A DNA stretch of 64,000 bases, from assembly GCF_018398425.1 (NCBI RefSeq), contig NZ_JADPMV010000001.1, positions 2,356,001 through 2,420,000 of the forward strand, written 5' to 3'. The notes below the pieces were generated by a model, which saw nothing but the letters and a program-made list of their open reading frames with translations, was not told the origin of the DNA and ran no database searches. Positions within the stretch are counted from its first letter, which is position 1. The number at the start of each line of letters is the position of its first letter. Position numbers and translations under genes: made by a program. Below are positions 23,906-35,642 of the stretch, piece after piece. This stretch comes from Pseudomonas lalucatii (GTDB lineage Bacteria; Pseudomonadota; Gammaproteobacteria; Pseudomonadales; Pseudomonadaceae).

Positions 23906-24150
23906 AGGGCTTCCTCGTTCTGACGTTGCTGTTCTTGCGAGGTGTGGCGGTTCTCGGGGTTCCAGTCGACTGCATGCCCTCCTGTCACGGCGCCGGCTGC
24001 ACGGGGAATGCAGCGCACGGCTCTCGCCAGATGCAATCGGTGAACGGTTCCGACGCCTCCATGATTACCAGAAGCGCGGCGGACATGCCAGCGCCGAGGG
24101 CGGTCGCGCGGTATTCCGCGCGCCGGCCGCCCTGGCCACTGGCACGCAGA

Positions 24151-24492
24151 TCAGGCGAAGACGAAGTACTTGCGCACGGTCTCGACCACTTCCCAGGTGC
24201 CGGTCATGCCGGGCTCGACGACGAAGATGTCGCCGGCCTTGAGGTGGATCGGCTCCTGGCCGTCGGGGGTGATGATGCAATAGCCTTCCTGGAAGTGGCA
24301 GTACTCCCACTTGTCGTAGGCGACCCGCCACTTGCCGGGGGTGCAGATCCAGGTGCCCATGATCTTCTTGCCGTCTTCCGAGGTGTAGGCGTTGAGGTTG
24401 ACGGTGTGCGGGTCGCCGGCGATGCGCTCCCACTTGCAGGCGTCGAGGACCGGAACCGGGGTGGTATCGCGAAGAACGGTGATAGGTTGCAT
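24151..24492 (-). CDS. Cupin-domain protein (ureidoglycine-hydrolase type cupin)
   Basis: 113 residues from MQPITVLRDTTPVPVLDACK; an ATG 11 codons upstream is less likely. A single beta barrel with GTWICTPGKWRVAYDKWEYC, HFQEGYCIITPDGQEPIHLK and GDIFVVEPGMTGTWEVVE matches the Cupin_3 (DUF861) pattern, small cytoplasmic sugar- or amide-binding proteins. Its substrate is unknown. The neighbouring 23906-24150 shows no gene. Confidence 0.8.
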   Translation of the reverse strand: MQPITVLRDTTPVPVLDACKWERIAGDPHTVNLNAYTSEDGKKIMGTWICTPGKWRVAYDKWEYCHFQEGYCIITPDGQEPIHLKAGDIFVVEPGMTGTWEVVETVRKYFVFA

Positions 24493-24672
24493 GTCTGCTC
24501 CAAGGTGGTCGGGCTGAAATAGCACCCGGCTAAGCTAGCGCCGCGGCGCCGGTCGCGAATGTCTGTTCTCGACGCCCAACTGCCTGGAAGCGCGCTGGGC
24601 GATGCCCGCACCGGGCCGCACAACGCAAAAGGGCGCGCCCGCGGCACGCCCTTGGCGCTTTCAGCCCCTGGC

Positions 24673-25281
24673 TCAGAAGCGGTCGCGGATCACCAGCTCG
24701 TCGAACGGCAGCTTGCCGACACGCGGCTTGGGCTCGACGGCACGCTTGCCCACCGCGACCATCAGGCCGATGAGGTGGTTGTCCGGCAGGTTGATCAGCC
24801 TGGCCACGGCGTCGAAGTCGAAGCCGTCCATCGGGCAGGAGTCCAGGCCCTTGCCGCGGGCGGCGAGCATCAGGGTCTGGGCCTTGAGGCCGCAGCTGCG
24901 CATGGTCTCGTCGCGCTGCACCTGGGGCTTGTCGCGGTAGTAGGCGTCGATGGCGCCGGCCATGTAGTCCTGCACCTCCTGCGGCGCGCCCTGCCAGACG
25001 CGGCCGGCGTTCTTCTCCCAGCTGTCGAGCTGGGCGCACACCACCACCAGCATCGCCGCGTCGGTGACCTGGGCCTGGCCCCAGGCCTGCTCGCGGATCT
25101 GCTCGCGCAGCGCCGGGTCGCTGACTTCGACGAAGCGCACGTGCTGCAGGTTGAAGGCCGTCGGCGCCAGCAGGGCCAGCTGCAGCAGTTCGTCCTTCTC
25201 CTCGCGGCTGAGGCGGAAGTCCGGGTCATAGACCTTGACGGCGCGGCGGCTACGGATGGCGTCTTCGATATGCATGGTCAC
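24673..25281 (-). CDS. Nitroreductase-family FMN oxidoreductase
   Basis: 202 residues. The N-terminal EDAIRSRRAVKVYDPDF is the FMN-binding RRSVR-type motif; LLALLAPTAFNLQHVRFVEV (about 38-56) and the C-terminal LIGLMVAVGKRAVEPKPRVG with KLPFDELV are typical of the NfsB/YdgI group. These homodimeric enzymes reduce nitro compounds or quinones with NAD(P)H. Physiological substrate unknown. Monocistronic. Confidence 0.88.
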   Translation of the reverse strand: MTMHIEDAIRSRRAVKVYDPDFRLSREEKDELLQLALLAPTAFNLQHVRFVEVSDPALREQIREQAWGQAQVTDAAMLVVVCAQLDSWEKNAGRVWQGAPQEVQDYMAGAIDAYYRDKPQVQRDETMRSCGLKAQTLMLAARGKGLDSCPMDGFDFDAVARLINLPDNHLIGLMVAVGKRAVEPKPRVGKLPFDELVIRDRF

Positions 25282-25501
25282 TCCAGTTGCGGGTTGCCTA
25301 GTGAGAGGCCGCCCATGCTAGGCACCGGCTCGGGACAACGCCATGCGCCTTGGCCGATGAAGGTTATCGAGCGCATCGATGCCGCCCTAGCCGGGCCGGG
25401 CTCGCTGATAGGCGGCGATTGGCCTCTGCTCCAGGCCGCGCTGGCGCCCTGGTGCGAGCGCGGCGCGGCAGTCTGGATGGGTTCAGGTCTCCGCTAGACG
25501 C

Positions 25502-25663
25502 CTAGGCGGCGAGGTCTTCGCTGATCAGCATGCCGTGCATCACCACCCAGCTCTTGCGCCCCTTGCGCAGCGCCAGAGGGCTGCGCCCGGCGATGATCCA
25601 GCCGTTGCCGAGCAGTTGATCGATATAGGCGCGCAGCGCCGGCAGTTTGCGTTGCTCTTTCAT
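25502..25663 (-). CDS. Small basic protein of unknown function
   Basis: 53 residues: MKEQRKLPALRAYIDQLLGN then GWIIAGRSPLALRKGRKSWV and VMHGMLISEDLAA. The ATG has AAAGGA upstream. The residue pattern is protein-like rather than shadow-like (mixed hydrophobic and basic residues, a good ribosome site, no competing frame). No family recognised. Confidence 0.55.
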   Translation of the reverse strand: MKEQRKLPALRAYIDQLLGNGWIIAGRSPLALRKGRKSWVVMHGMLISEDLAA

Positions 25664-25903
25664 GGTCGAGTCCTTTCTTCCATTGACGATCGGGTAGGCG
25701 AGTAGAGGCGTGCCTGCCTCCACTTGTGAAGCACGTCACGCAGAATACCCCGGCCCGCGGGCCCGCAAAACCCCACAAGCGGGTGAGCGCGGCACTTTTC
25801 CGAGTCACCGCCTGGTCTTATCACATGGCGTCCCGATCGGACGCCCGCGCCCGGCTCGGCGTCGATCCGTCGCGGCGGACCTGCGCGAACTAAGCTTGGA
25901 GCT

Positions 25904-27051
25904 ATGAGCACCGCCCCGTACATCACCCCGCTCCAGTCCCAGGATACGGATGCCGCTCCGGGCCTGCGGATCGGCGGCGACTGGACCCTGACCCACTACG
26001 CCACCCTGGAGCCCCGGGTGCGGGCGCTGCGCGGCCGCCTGACGGCGACCGCGGCGGTCGAACTGCAGGACCTCGGCGCCCTGGACACCGCGGGCGCGGC
26101 GCTGCTGGTGGAGCTGCTCGGCAGCCGGCGCCTGGGCGAACTGGCGAGCACGGCGCCGGGCCTGGCGGCCGAGCGGCGCGCCCCCTGCTGCAGGCGGTGG
26201 GCAGCGCCATGGCCGGCGCCGCCCCGCCGCCGCCGACGCGCCGGCCCTCGACCCTGCGCGAGCTGCTCGGGCATATCGGCGAAGCGGTCGAGGCGCTGTG
26301 GCAGCTGGTCGTGGCCCTGCTCGGCTTCATCGGCCTGACCCTGGCCACCATCCTCGCCGTGCTGCCGCGCCCACGCCGCTGGCGCCTCACCGCCCTGGTC
26401 GCGCACCTGGAACAGAGCGGGCTCAACGCCCTGCCCATCGTCGCCCTGCTGACCTTCCTGGTCGGCGCGGTGGTGGCCTTCCTCGGCGCCACGGTACTGG
26501 CCGGCTACGGCGCCAGCCTGTACACGGTCAACCTGGTGGCCTTCTCCTTCCTGCGCGAGTTCGGCGTGCTGCTCACCGCCATCCTCATGGCCGGGCGCAC
26601 GGCCAGCGCCTTCACCGCGCAGATCGGCGCGATGCAGGCCAACGAGGAGATCGACGCGATCCGCACCCTGGGCCTCAGCCCGCTGGAGTTGCTGGTGCTG
26701 CCGCGGGTGTTCGCCCTGCTGATCGCCCTGCCGATCCTGACCTTCGTCGCCATGCTCAGCGGCATCCTCGGCGGCGCCGTGGTCTGCGCCCTGGCCCTGG
26801 ACATCGGCCCGACCATGTACCTGGCGATCCTGCAGGAGAACATCGTCCTGCGGCACTTCCTGGTGGGCATGGGCAAGGCGCCGCTGTTCGCCTTCCTGAT
26901 CGCGGTGATCGGCTGCCTGGAGGGCTTCAAGGTCACCGGCAGCACCCAGTCGGTGGGCGAGCGCACCACCTCCAGCGTGGTCCAGTCGATCTTCGTGGTG
27001 ATCCTGCTGGACGCCCTGGCCGCGCTGTTCCTGATGGAGATGGGCTGGTGA
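25904..27051 (+). CDS. Mla-type lipid ABC transporter permease with N-terminal STAS domain (frameshifted near 26180)
   Basis: The start at 25904 encodes a STAS-like domain of about 90 residues (LRIGGDWTLTHYATLEPRVR, LQDLGALDTAGAALLVELLG). The frame then shifts near 26170-26185, beside a CCCCC run, equal to loss of one base. The second frame gives the MlaE permease: LLGHIGEAVEALWQLVVALL, VGAVVAFLGATVLAGYGASL, GRTASAFTAQIGAMQANEEI and GSTQSVGERTTSSVVQSIFV. STAS-MlaE fusions of this length are common in pseudomonads. The permease part alone, from an ATG at 26197 or 26209, would still be a full MlaE. It overlaps the ATPase gene by four bases. Confidence 0.8.
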
Positions 27052-27836
27052 ACGCCGAGCCGATCATCGAGGTGCACGGCCTGTGCAACCGCTTCGGCGC
27101 CCAGGTGGTGCACCAGGACCTGCAGCTGCAACTGCGGCGCGGCGAGGTGCTCGGGGTGGTCGGCGGCTCGGGCACCGGCAAGTCGCTGCTGCTGCGCAGC
27201 ATCCTCGGCCTGCGCCGCCCGAGCGGCGGCAGTGTGCGGGTGTTCGGCGAGGAGGTGCTGGGCCTGTCGCCGGCGCGCCGCGCACAGCTGGAGCGGCGCT
27301 TCGGCGTGCTGTTCCAGCGCGGCGCGCTGTTCTCCTCGCTGACCGTCAGCGAGAACATCGCCCTGCCGCTGATCGAGCACGCCGGCCTGCCCCGGGCCGC
27401 CGCCGAGCGCCTGGCCGGGGTCAAGCTGGCCCTGGTCGGCCTGGCCCTGGAGGCCGGCGCCAAGTACCCCGGCGAGCTGTCCGGCGGCATGGTCAAGCGC
27501 GCCGCCCTGGCCCGCGCCCTGGCCCTGGACCCGGAGATCCTGTTTCTCGACGAGCCCACCTCCGGGCTCGACCCGATCGGCGCGGCGGCCTTCGACGGCC
27601 TGCTGCGCACCCTGCGCGATGCCCTGGGGCTGAGCGTGCTGCTGGTCACCCACGATCTCGACGTGCTCTACAGCCTGTGCGACCGGGTGGCGGTGCTGGT
27701 GCGCCAGCGGGTGCTGGTGGCCGACCGCCTGGAGCGGGTCGCGGCCTACGACGACCCGTGGATTCGCGACTACTTTCACGGCCCCCGTGGACGCGCCGCC
27801 GAGCGGGCCGCCCACGGCGCGCCGGGGAGGCCCTGA
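27048..27836 (+). CDS. Mla-type ABC transporter ATP-binding protein
   Basis: 262 residues, starting GTG inside the permease stop (GTGA). Walker A is GGSGTGKSLLLRS (about 43-55), Q-loop FQRGALFSSLTV, signature LSGGMVKRAALARALALDPE, Walker B LFLDEPTSGLDPIG, H-loop LLVTHDLD. It resembles MlaF and drives phospholipid transport by the MlaE-type permease. The next gene starts directly at its stop codon. Confidence 0.93.
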   Translation: MNAEPIIEVHGLCNRFGAQVVHQDLQLQLRRGEVLGVVGGSGTGKSLLLRSILGLRRPSGGSVRVFGEEVLGLSPARRAQLERRFGVLFQRGALFSSLTVSENIALPLIEHAGLPRAAAERLAGVKLALVGLALEAGAKYPGELSGGMVKRAALARALALDPEILFLDEPTSGLDPIGAAAFDGLLRTLRDALGLSVLLVTHDLDVLYSLCDRVAVLVRQRVLVADRLERVAAYDDPWIRDYFHGPRGRAAERAAHGAPGRP

Positions 27837-28754
27837 ATGGAACCGCGTGCCCACCATGTGTTGATCGGTCTGTTCACCGTGCTGAGCCTCGGCGCCGCGC
27901 TGCTGTTCGCCCTGTGGCTGAACAAGTCCACCGCCGACCAGGCGCTCAGCGACTACGAGGTGATCTTCAGCGAGACCGTCAGCGGCCTGAGCAAGGGCAG
28001 CGCCGTGCAGTACAGCGGCATCACGGTCGGCGAGGTGGCCCGCCTCGACCTCGACCCCGAGGACCCGCGCAGGGTGCGCGCGCACATCCGCGTGCTCAGC
28101 CACACGCCGATCAAGCGGGACACCCGCGCACGCCTGTCGGTCACCGGCATCACCGGCATCGCGGTGATCCAACTGCACGGCGGCACCCCGCAGAGCCCCT
28201 TGCTGCGCGGCGACGGCACGCAGCCGCCGCAGATCGTCGCCGAGCCCTCGCCCCTGGCGCGGATGATGGCCAACGGCGACGACCTGCTGCTGACCCTGAC
28301 CCGCCTGCTCGAGCGCGCCGACCGCATGTTCTCCGAGGCCAACATCCAGCGCGTATCACGCACCCTCGAGCACCTGGAGCAGACCAGCGCCAGCGTCGCC
28401 GCCCAGCGCGACAGCCTGGGCCAGGCCCTGCAGCAGATCGGCGCCGCCAGCCAGGAAACGGCGCAGCTGATGCGCGGCCTCAACCTGCTGCTGGCCGCCG
28501 AGGGCCGCCAGAGCCTGGCCAACACGGCGCGCCTGACGGCCTCGCTGGCGCGCAGCAGCGAGAACCTCGAGCGCCTGCTCGGCGACAACCGCGAAGCCCT
28601 CGACAGCGGCCTGCAGGGCCTGGGCGAGCTGGGTCCGGCGGTCGAGGAGCTGCGCGACACCCTCGCCGTGCTGCGCGCCTTCTCCCGGCGCCTGGAACAG
28701 GACCCGGCGGGCTACCTGCTGCGCAGCGAGCGCATCGAGGAGTTCCAGCCATGA
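27837..28754 (+). CDS. MCE (MlaD-type) lipid-binding protein
   Basis: 305 residues with an N-terminal membrane helix (VLIGLFTVLSLGAALLFALW, about 7-26), an MCE domain (FSETVSGLSKGSAVQYSGIT through GVAVIQL-like beta strands, about 40-125) and a long helical C-terminal part (about 150-300). MCE proteins form periplasmic hexamer rings that move lipids between membranes. Anchored to the inner membrane and cotranscribed with permease, ATPase and lipoprotein. Confidence 0.92.
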   Translation: MEPRAHHVLIGLFTVLSLGAALLFALWLNKSTADQALSDYEVIFSETVSGLSKGSAVQYSGITVGEVARLDLDPEDPRRVRAHIRVLSHTPIKRDTRARLSVTGITGIAVIQLHGGTPQSPLLRGDGTQPPQIVAEPSPLARMMANGDDLLLTLTRLLERADRMFSEANIQRVSRTLEHLEQTSASVAAQRDSLGQALQQIGAASQETAQLMRGLNLLLAAEGRQSLANTARLTASLARSSENLERLLGDNREALDSGLQGLGELGPAVEELRDTLAVLRAFSRRLEQDPAGYLLRSERIEEFQP

Positions 28755-29395
28755 GCCGCCTAGCCTGCGCCCTGCTCCTGGCCGGCCTGCTCGGTGCCTG
28801 TTCGCTGCTGCCCGAGAGCGAGCCGCTGACGCTCTACCGCCTGCCCGCCAGCGCCCTGCCCAGCCAGGCCCAGGGCTCGGCGGGCGTCGCCTGGGGCCTG
28901 CGGGTGAACACGCCCCACGGCGGCGCCCTGCTGGACAGCCCGCGCATCGCCGTGCTGGCGGACGGCGACCGGGTCAGTGCCTACCACGGCGCACGCTGGG
29001 TCGACCGCGCCACCCTGCTGCTGCGCGACCGCCTGCTCGACGGCTTCCGCGACGACGGCCGCATCGCCCTCCTCAGCAGCGACACCAATCGCCTGCGCGC
29101 CGAACTGCAACTGGACGGCGACCTGCGCGCCTTCCACGGCGAATACCAGGAGGGCCGTGGCGAGGCCCACATCCTCCTGGAGGCGCGCCTGGTAGACAGT
29201 CGCAGCAGGCGCATCCTCGCCAGCCGCCGCTTCCAGGTACGCCAGGGGGCGAGCGACAGTTCGGTGGCGGCCCTGGTCAGCGCCTTCGGCCGGGCGGCGG
29301 ACCGCCTGAGCCTGGAGCTGGTGCAGTGGACCCTGGCGCAGGGCCGGGCGGCGACAGGGCCCGGCTCGAGCGCTGGCGACGGCGCGGCAAACTGA
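28751..29395 (+). CDS. ABC-type transport auxiliary lipoprotein (PqiC-like)
   Basis: 214 residues; lipobox LLGAC at residues 13-17, so the mature protein starts at the lipidated Cys. The body shows LYRLPA, VAWGLRVNTPHGGALLDSPR, ADGDRVSAYHGARWVDRATL and LLRDRLLDGFRDDGRIALLS, the ABC_trans_aux pattern (PF03886). It overlaps the MCE gene by four bases. Such lipoproteins sit in the outer membrane and dock the MCE tunnel. The four-gene set resembles PA3211-PA3214 of P. aeruginosa. Confidence 0.88.
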   Translation: MSRLACALLLAGLLGACSLLPESEPLTLYRLPASALPSQAQGSAGVAWGLRVNTPHGGALLDSPRIAVLADGDRVSAYHGARWVDRATLLLRDRLLDGFRDDGRIALLSSDTNRLRAELQLDGDLRAFHGEYQEGRGEAHILLEARLVDSRSRRILASRRFQVRQGASDSSVAALVSAFGRAADRLSLELVQWTLAQGRAATGPGSSAGDGAAN

Positions 29396-29481
29396 CCCGC
29401 CCCAGGACAACGCATGGCCGCAGGCGCTCGGGTTCGCTATCGTGCCCCTTGCCCAGCAATCACTGCCGCCAAGGACTCCCG

Positions 29482-30186
29482 ATGCACGACCTCTGCGCCT
29501 ACCCCATCACCGCGAAATGGCCCGCCGCTCACCCCGAGCGGCTGCAGCTCTACTCCCTGCCGACGCCCAACGGGGTCAAGGTGTCGATCATGCTCGAGGA
29601 GACCGGCCTGCCCTACGAGGCGCACCTGGTCAGCTTCGAGCGCAACGAGCAGCTGTCGCCGGCCTTCCTCTCGCTCAACCCCAACAACAAGATTCCCGCC
29701 ATACTCGACCCCGACGGCCCGGACGGCCGGCCCCTGGCGCTGTTCGAGTCCGGGGCGATCCTCCTCTACCTGGCGGAGAAGACCGGCCAGCTGCTGCCCG
29801 GCGATGCCAGGGGGCGCTACGAGACGCTGCAATGGCTGATGTTGCAGATGGGCGGCATCGGCCCGATGTTCGGCCAGGTCGGCTTCTTCAACCGCTTCGC
29901 CGGCAAGGACTACGAAGACAAGCGCCCCCGCGACCGCTATGTCGCCGAGGCCAGTCGCCTGCTCGGCGTGCTCGACCGGCGCCTGGCCGAGGGGCCCTGG
30001 ATCATGGGCGAGGACTACGGCATCGCCGACATCGCCACCTTTCCCTGGGTGCGCAACCTGATCGGCTTCTACGAGGCCGGCGAGCTGGTGCAGATCGAGC
30101 GCTTCGCCCACGTCACCCGGGCGCTGCAGGCCTTCCTCGCGCGGCCGGCGGTGAGCCGCGGACTGAACATTCCGCCGCGCGAATAG
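29482..30186 (+). CDS. Glutathione S-transferase-like protein (YfcG/YghU type)
   Basis: 234 residues. The thioredoxin-fold part shows LQLYSLPTPNGVKVSIMLEE and NPNNKIPAILDP with the FESGAILLYLAEKTG glutathione-binding segment; the all-helical part has MLQMGGIGPMFGQVGFFNRF and WIMGEDYGIADIATFPWVRN. The TPNG sequence in the active-site position is characteristic of YfcG/YghU-type disulfide-bond reductases that bind two glutathiones. Start ATG chosen because MHDLCAYPITAKWP matches that family. A terminator follows. Confidence 0.85.
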   Translation: MHDLCAYPITAKWPAAHPERLQLYSLPTPNGVKVSIMLEETGLPYEAHLVSFERNEQLSPAFLSLNPNNKIPAILDPDGPDGRPLALFESGAILLYLAEKTGQLLPGDARGRYETLQWLMLQMGGIGPMFGQVGFFNRFAGKDYEDKRPRDRYVAEASRLLGVLDRRLAEGPWIMGEDYGIADIATFPWVRNLIGFYEAGELVQIERFAHVTRALQAFLARPAVSRGLNIPPRE

Positions 30187-30200
30187 GCCGGCGGCGGACA

Positions 30201-30230
30201 CGAAAAAGCCGCCCGTAGGCGGCCTCTTCT
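30201..30230. terminator. Terminator shared by the GST-like gene and pckA
   Basis: GCCGCC pairs with GGCGGC around CGTA, with AAAAA on the left (a T-run for minus-strand pckA) and CTCTTCT on the right. Confidence 0.75.
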
Positions 30231-30247
30231 GCGAACCCGGGCGCGGC

Positions 30248-31789
<1,542 letters not shown>

Positions 31790-31948
31790 GTGAGTCCCCG
31801 TCGGCCCGGCGGCCGAGTCTTCCAAACGTTTTGTAGTTAAGGCCTGAGCACTACTACAGCGATAAAAAAGTCGCGGGAGTATGCCAGAAAGCACCTCCCT
31901 TGGCAGCACCCGATCCGCCCAGCGGGCCGATAGACGCCCGCTATCGCC

Positions 31949-32842
31949 TCAGTGGCGCGTGTCCAAGGGCCCCTCGCTGCCACCGCCGGCGAACAGCTGG
32001 GCGACGTCGGCGGCATCGAAGGCGTAGCGCTGGTTGCAGAACTGGCAGTCGATCACCACCTCTCCGGCGTGCTCGGCGAGCAACAGCTCGGCATCGGCCT
32101 GGCCCAGGCTGACCAGCGCCCTGGCCGAGCGCTCGCGCGAGCAGCTGCAGCGGAAGCACAGCGGGCGCGGCTCGAACAGGCGCAGCGCCTCCTGGTGGTA
32201 GAGGCGGTGCAGCAACGTCTCGTTGTCCAGGCCGAGCAGCTCCTCGGCGCTCAGGGTGTCGGCCAGGGTCAGCAGGTGTTGCCAGCTGGCCGCGCGGGCC
32301 TCGGCGTCCGGCAGGCGGTCGGCCGGCAGTTGCTGCAGCAGCAGGCCGCGGGCGCGCTGGCCGTCGGCGCACAACCAGAACCGCGTGGGCAGCTGTTCCG
32401 AGGTGGCGAAGTAGTTGGTCAGGCAAGCGGCCAGGGTGGCGCCGTCCAGGTCGACGATGCCCTGGTAGCGCTGGCCCTGCTTCGGCTCGATGGTCATGGC
32501 CAGCACGCCTTCGGGCATCAGCTCGAGCAGCCCGGCCGCGGCGCCGATCTGCTCGGCGTGGTAGCGGGCGATGCCGCGCAACTCGCCGTCGCTGGAGCAC
32601 TCGACCATCAGCAGCGGCACCGCGCCGGAGGAGCGCGCCTGCAGCACCAGCAGGCCGTCGAACTTGAGGGTGCCGATCAGCAGCGAGGCCGCGGCCAGCA
32701 GCTCGCCGAGCAGCTGCGCGACCGGCTGCGGATAGTCGTGCTTGGCCAGCACGTGCTGGTAGCTCTGGCCCAGGCCGACCAGCTCGCCGCGAACATCGGA
32801 GTCGTCGAACAGGAAGCGCTGGGTGTGATCGAAATCGTGCAT
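31949..32842 (-). CDS. hslO: Redox-regulated chaperone Hsp33
   Basis: 297 residues from [20 protein letters not shown]. The C-terminal zinc centre has [11 protein letters not shown] (the CxC pair) and CQFCNQRY (the CxxC pair), the four cysteines that release zinc on oxidation and switch on chaperone activity. The start seven codons downstream of another ATG fits family length. Confidence 0.93.
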   Translation of the reverse strand: MHDFDHTQRFLFDDSDVRGELVGLGQSYQHVLAKHDYPQPVAQLLGELLAAASLLIGTLKFDGLLVLQARSSGAVPLLMVECSSDGELRGIARYHAEQIGAAAGLLELMPEGVLAMTIEPKQGQRYQGIVDLDGATLAACLTNYFATSEQLPTRFWLCADGQRARGLLLQQLPADRLPDAEARAASWQHLLTLADTLSAEELLGLDNETLLHRLYHQEALRLFEPRPLCFRCSCSRERSARALVSLGQADAELLLAEHAGEVVIDCQFCNQRYAFDAADVAQLFAGGGSEGPLDTRH

Positions 32843-32940
32843 TGGGCAACCGGATGTGAACAACAGATGACAAAGCGCCGCGACCTATCTATAAAGCGCG
32901 TCGCAAATTTCATCAGGGAAGGTTAGAGGAGCGACATTCT

Positions 32941-33738
32941 ATGGATAAAGACAACCGCATCCAAGCCACTTGGCGATGGCCGGCCCTGCTCGGCCTGCAC
33001 CTGCTGGCCGCCGCCGTGCTCGCCAGCTGGCTGCTGCCGGCCAGCCGCGCGCTGTGGGACGGCGCCGGCCTGTGGCTGTTCCAGTGCCTCAACGGCTCGC
33101 TCGGCCAGGTGCCGCTGTGGGACGGTTTCTGGGCCGTGACCAGCACGCGCCTGAGCGATGCCCTGGTCGGCGCGCTGATGCTCGGCCTGATGCTGAACTC
33201 GCGCTGGGTGTTCCGCGTGGGCGAGCTGCGCCCGGCGCTGTTCACCTTCCTCGGCCTGCTGCTGGTGCTGCTGGTGGTGCGCGTGCTGTTCAACAAGCTG
33301 GTCGGCCTGCTCGACTGGCAGCACGCCAGCCCCTCGACCCTGGTGCCGGGCACCTATCACCTGAGTGCCGCCTTCCCCGAACTGGAGCGCCTGTTCGAAC
33401 TCAAGGACCGCTCCAGCCGCAGCTTCCCCGGCGACCACGCCTCGGTGCTGCTGCTCTGGGCGCTGTTCATGGGATTGTTCAGCCGCGGCTGGAAACGGGC
33501 GGTGAACTTCGGCCTGGCCCTGTTGTTCGTGCTGCCGCGGCTGGTGGCCGGCGCCCATTGGCTGGCGGACGTCGCGGTCGGCGGGGTGTTCATCGCCCTG
33601 ACCAGCTTCGCCTGGGGCTACTGCACGCCGTTGGCCGGGCATATCGGCAACGGCCTGGCCCGGTTCAGCCAGCTGCTGTGGGGGCTGCTGCAGCGACTGC
33701 CGCTGCTCAAGCGACTGCGGGTGATTTCCCCGCTCTGA
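32941..33738 (+). CDS. PAP2-family membrane phosphatase
   Basis: 265 residues with several membrane helices. The phosphatase signature is present in three parts: KDRSSRSFPGDHASVLL (motifs 1 and 2, His in GDH) and LPRLVAGAHWLADV (motif 3, catalytic His), in the order of lipid phosphatases such as LpxT-like or undecaprenyl pyrophosphate phosphatases. The active site should face the periplasm. It corresponds by position to PA5194. Substrate not decidable from sequence. It ends 10 bases before the convergent hslR. Confidence 0.85.
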   Translation: MDKDNRIQATWRWPALLGLHLLAAAVLASWLLPASRALWDGAGLWLFQCLNGSLGQVPLWDGFWAVTSTRLSDALVGALMLGLMLNSRWVFRVGELRPALFTFLGLLLVLLVVRVLFNKLVGLLDWQHASPSTLVPGTYHLSAAFPELERLFELKDRSSRSFPGDHASVLLLWALFMGLFSRGWKRAVNFGLALLFVLPRLVAGAHWLADVAVGGVFIALTSFAWGYCTPLAGHIGNGLARFSQLLWGLLQRLPLLKRLRVISPL

Positions 33739-33748
33739 ACGCCGCGCG

Positions 33749-34147
<399 letters not shown>

Positions 34148-34264
34148 CGCTCTCTCGATCAAAAGAATGCCGCTGCCCGACGATTCTGCCTGATGCAGTT
34201 GCCCCGATGCACAACTAGAATTCCCGGACTATCGGTCAGCAAGGCCCAATGGATACCGCCCCGC

Positions 34265-34732
34265 GTGAAGACCTTCGACCAACTCAGCGTGATCGGCCTG
34301 CGCGAATGGATCAACCTGCCGGACCTGGGCATGGTCGGCCTGCGCGCGAAGATCGACACCGGCGCCAGCACCTCCTGCCTGCATGCCAGCGATATCCAGC
34401 CGTTCGAGCGCGACGGCGCCGACTGGGTGCGCTTCACCGCGCACATCGGCACCCTGGTGCAGCGGCGCCATCGCTGCGAGGCGCCGCTGGTGGCGGTGAA
34501 GCGGATCAAGAGTTCCACCGGCCATGTGCAGAGCCGCTACACGATCCGCACCAGCCTGATCCTCGGCGACCGCAGCTGGTCGGTGGAATTCACCCTGACC
34601 TGCCGCAAGACCATGCGCTACCGGGTGCTGCTCGGCTCCAAGGCGCTGGTCGACGGCCAGCTGGTGGTCAACCCGGCGCTGACCTACGTGCAAGACAAAC
34701 CCTCGCTCCTCGACCTACCTGGTGCCCCATGA
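34265..34732 (+). CDS. rimB: Retropepsin-like aspartic protease of the RimB type
   Basis: 155 residues from a GTG start that gives (M)[19 protein letters not shown], as in relatives; the frame stays open further upstream but is not protein-like, and an ATG at 34249 is in the wrong frame. The catalytic motif is [13 protein letters not shown]. This family, PF05618, was first called ATP-dependent zinc protease and is now viewed as retropepsin-like. Next to rimK it acts in control of ribosomal protein S6 glutamylation. It overlaps rimK by four bases (ATGA). Confidence 0.88.
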   Translation: MKTFDQLSVIGLREWINLPDLGMVGLRAKIDTGASTSCLHASDIQPFERDGADWVRFTAHIGTLVQRRHRCEAPLVAVKRIKSSTGHVQSRYTIRTSLILGDRSWSVEFTLTCRKTMRYRVLLGSKALVDGQLVVNPALTYVQDKPSLLDLPGAP

Positions 34733-35634
34733 AAATCGCCATCCTGTCGCGCAACCCGCGTCTCTATTCCACTCGCCGCCTGCTCGAAGCGGGCGAGCAA
34801 CGGGGGCACGAAATGGTGGTGATCGACACCCTGCGCGCCTATATGAACATCGCCAGCCACAAGCCGCAGATCCACTATCGCGGCGAGCCGCTGGAGGGCT
34901 TCGACGCGGTGATCCCGCGGATCGGCGCCTCGGTGACCTTCTACGGCTGCGCGGTGCTGCGCCAGTTCGAGATGATGGGGGTGTTCCCCCTCAACGAGTC
35001 GGTGGCCATCACCCGCTCGCGGGACAAGCTGCGCTCGCTGCAGCTGCTGTCGCGCAAGGGCATCGGCCTGCCGGTGACGGGTTTCGCCCACTCGCCGGAC
35101 GACATCCCCGACCTGATCCAGATGGTCAACGGCGCGCCGCTGATCATCAAGGTGCTGGAAGGCACCCAGGGCATCGGCGTGGTCATGTGCGAGACGCAGA
35201 AGGCCGCCGAGTCGGTGATCGAGGCCTTCATGGGCCTGAAGCAGAACATCATGGTCCAGGAATACATCAAGGAGGCCGGCGGCGCCGACATCCGCTGCTT
35301 CGTGGTCGGCGACAAGGTCATCGCGGCGATCAAGCGCCAGGCCAAACCCGGCGAGTTCCGCTCCAACCTGCACCGCGGCGGCGAGGCCAGCCTGATCAAG
35401 ATCACCCCGGAGGAGCGCATGACCGCCATCCGCGCCGCCAAGGTCATGGGCCTGTCGGTGGCCGGGGTGGACATCCTACGCTCGCACCACGGCCCGCTGG
35501 TGATGGAGGTGAACTCCTCCCCCGGCCTGGGCGGCATCGAGACCACCACCGGCAAGGACGTCGCCGGGATGATCATCGAGTACCTAGAGAAGAACGCCGT
35601 GCCGCACCTGACCCGCACCAAGGGCCGCGGCTAA
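34729..35634 (+). CDS. rimK: Ribosomal protein S6 modification ATP-grasp ligase RimK
   Basis: 301 residues, [23 protein letters not shown]-grasp features: [15 protein letters not shown] (nucleotide loop), [36 protein letters not shown] and [14 protein letters not shown] (metal ligands). It adds glutamates to the C-terminus of ribosomal protein S6. The gene order rimB-rimK is conserved in pseudomonads; rimA was not seen here. Confidence 0.95.
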   Translation: MKIAILSRNPRLYSTRRLLEAGEQRGHEMVVIDTLRAYMNIASHKPQIHYRGEPLEGFDAVIPRIGASVTFYGCAVLRQFEMMGVFPLNESVAITRSRDKLRSLQLLSRKGIGLPVTGFAHSPDDIPDLIQMVNGAPLIIKVLEGTQGIGVVMCETQKAAESVIEAFMGLKQNIMVQEYIKEAGGADIRCFVVGDKVIAAIKRQAKPGEFRSNLHRGGEASLIKITPEERMTAIRAAKVMGLSVAGVDILRSHHGPLVMEVNSSPGLGGIETTTGKDVAGMIIEYLEKNAVPHLTRTKGRG

Positions 35635-35642
35635 GACGGGCC

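Noticed and set aside
25341..25497. Short plus-strand frame MKVIERIDAALAGPGSLIGG
   Set aside because: Reads somewhat like protein but has no ribosome site, partner or recognisable family, and is cut off by GC-rich sequence.
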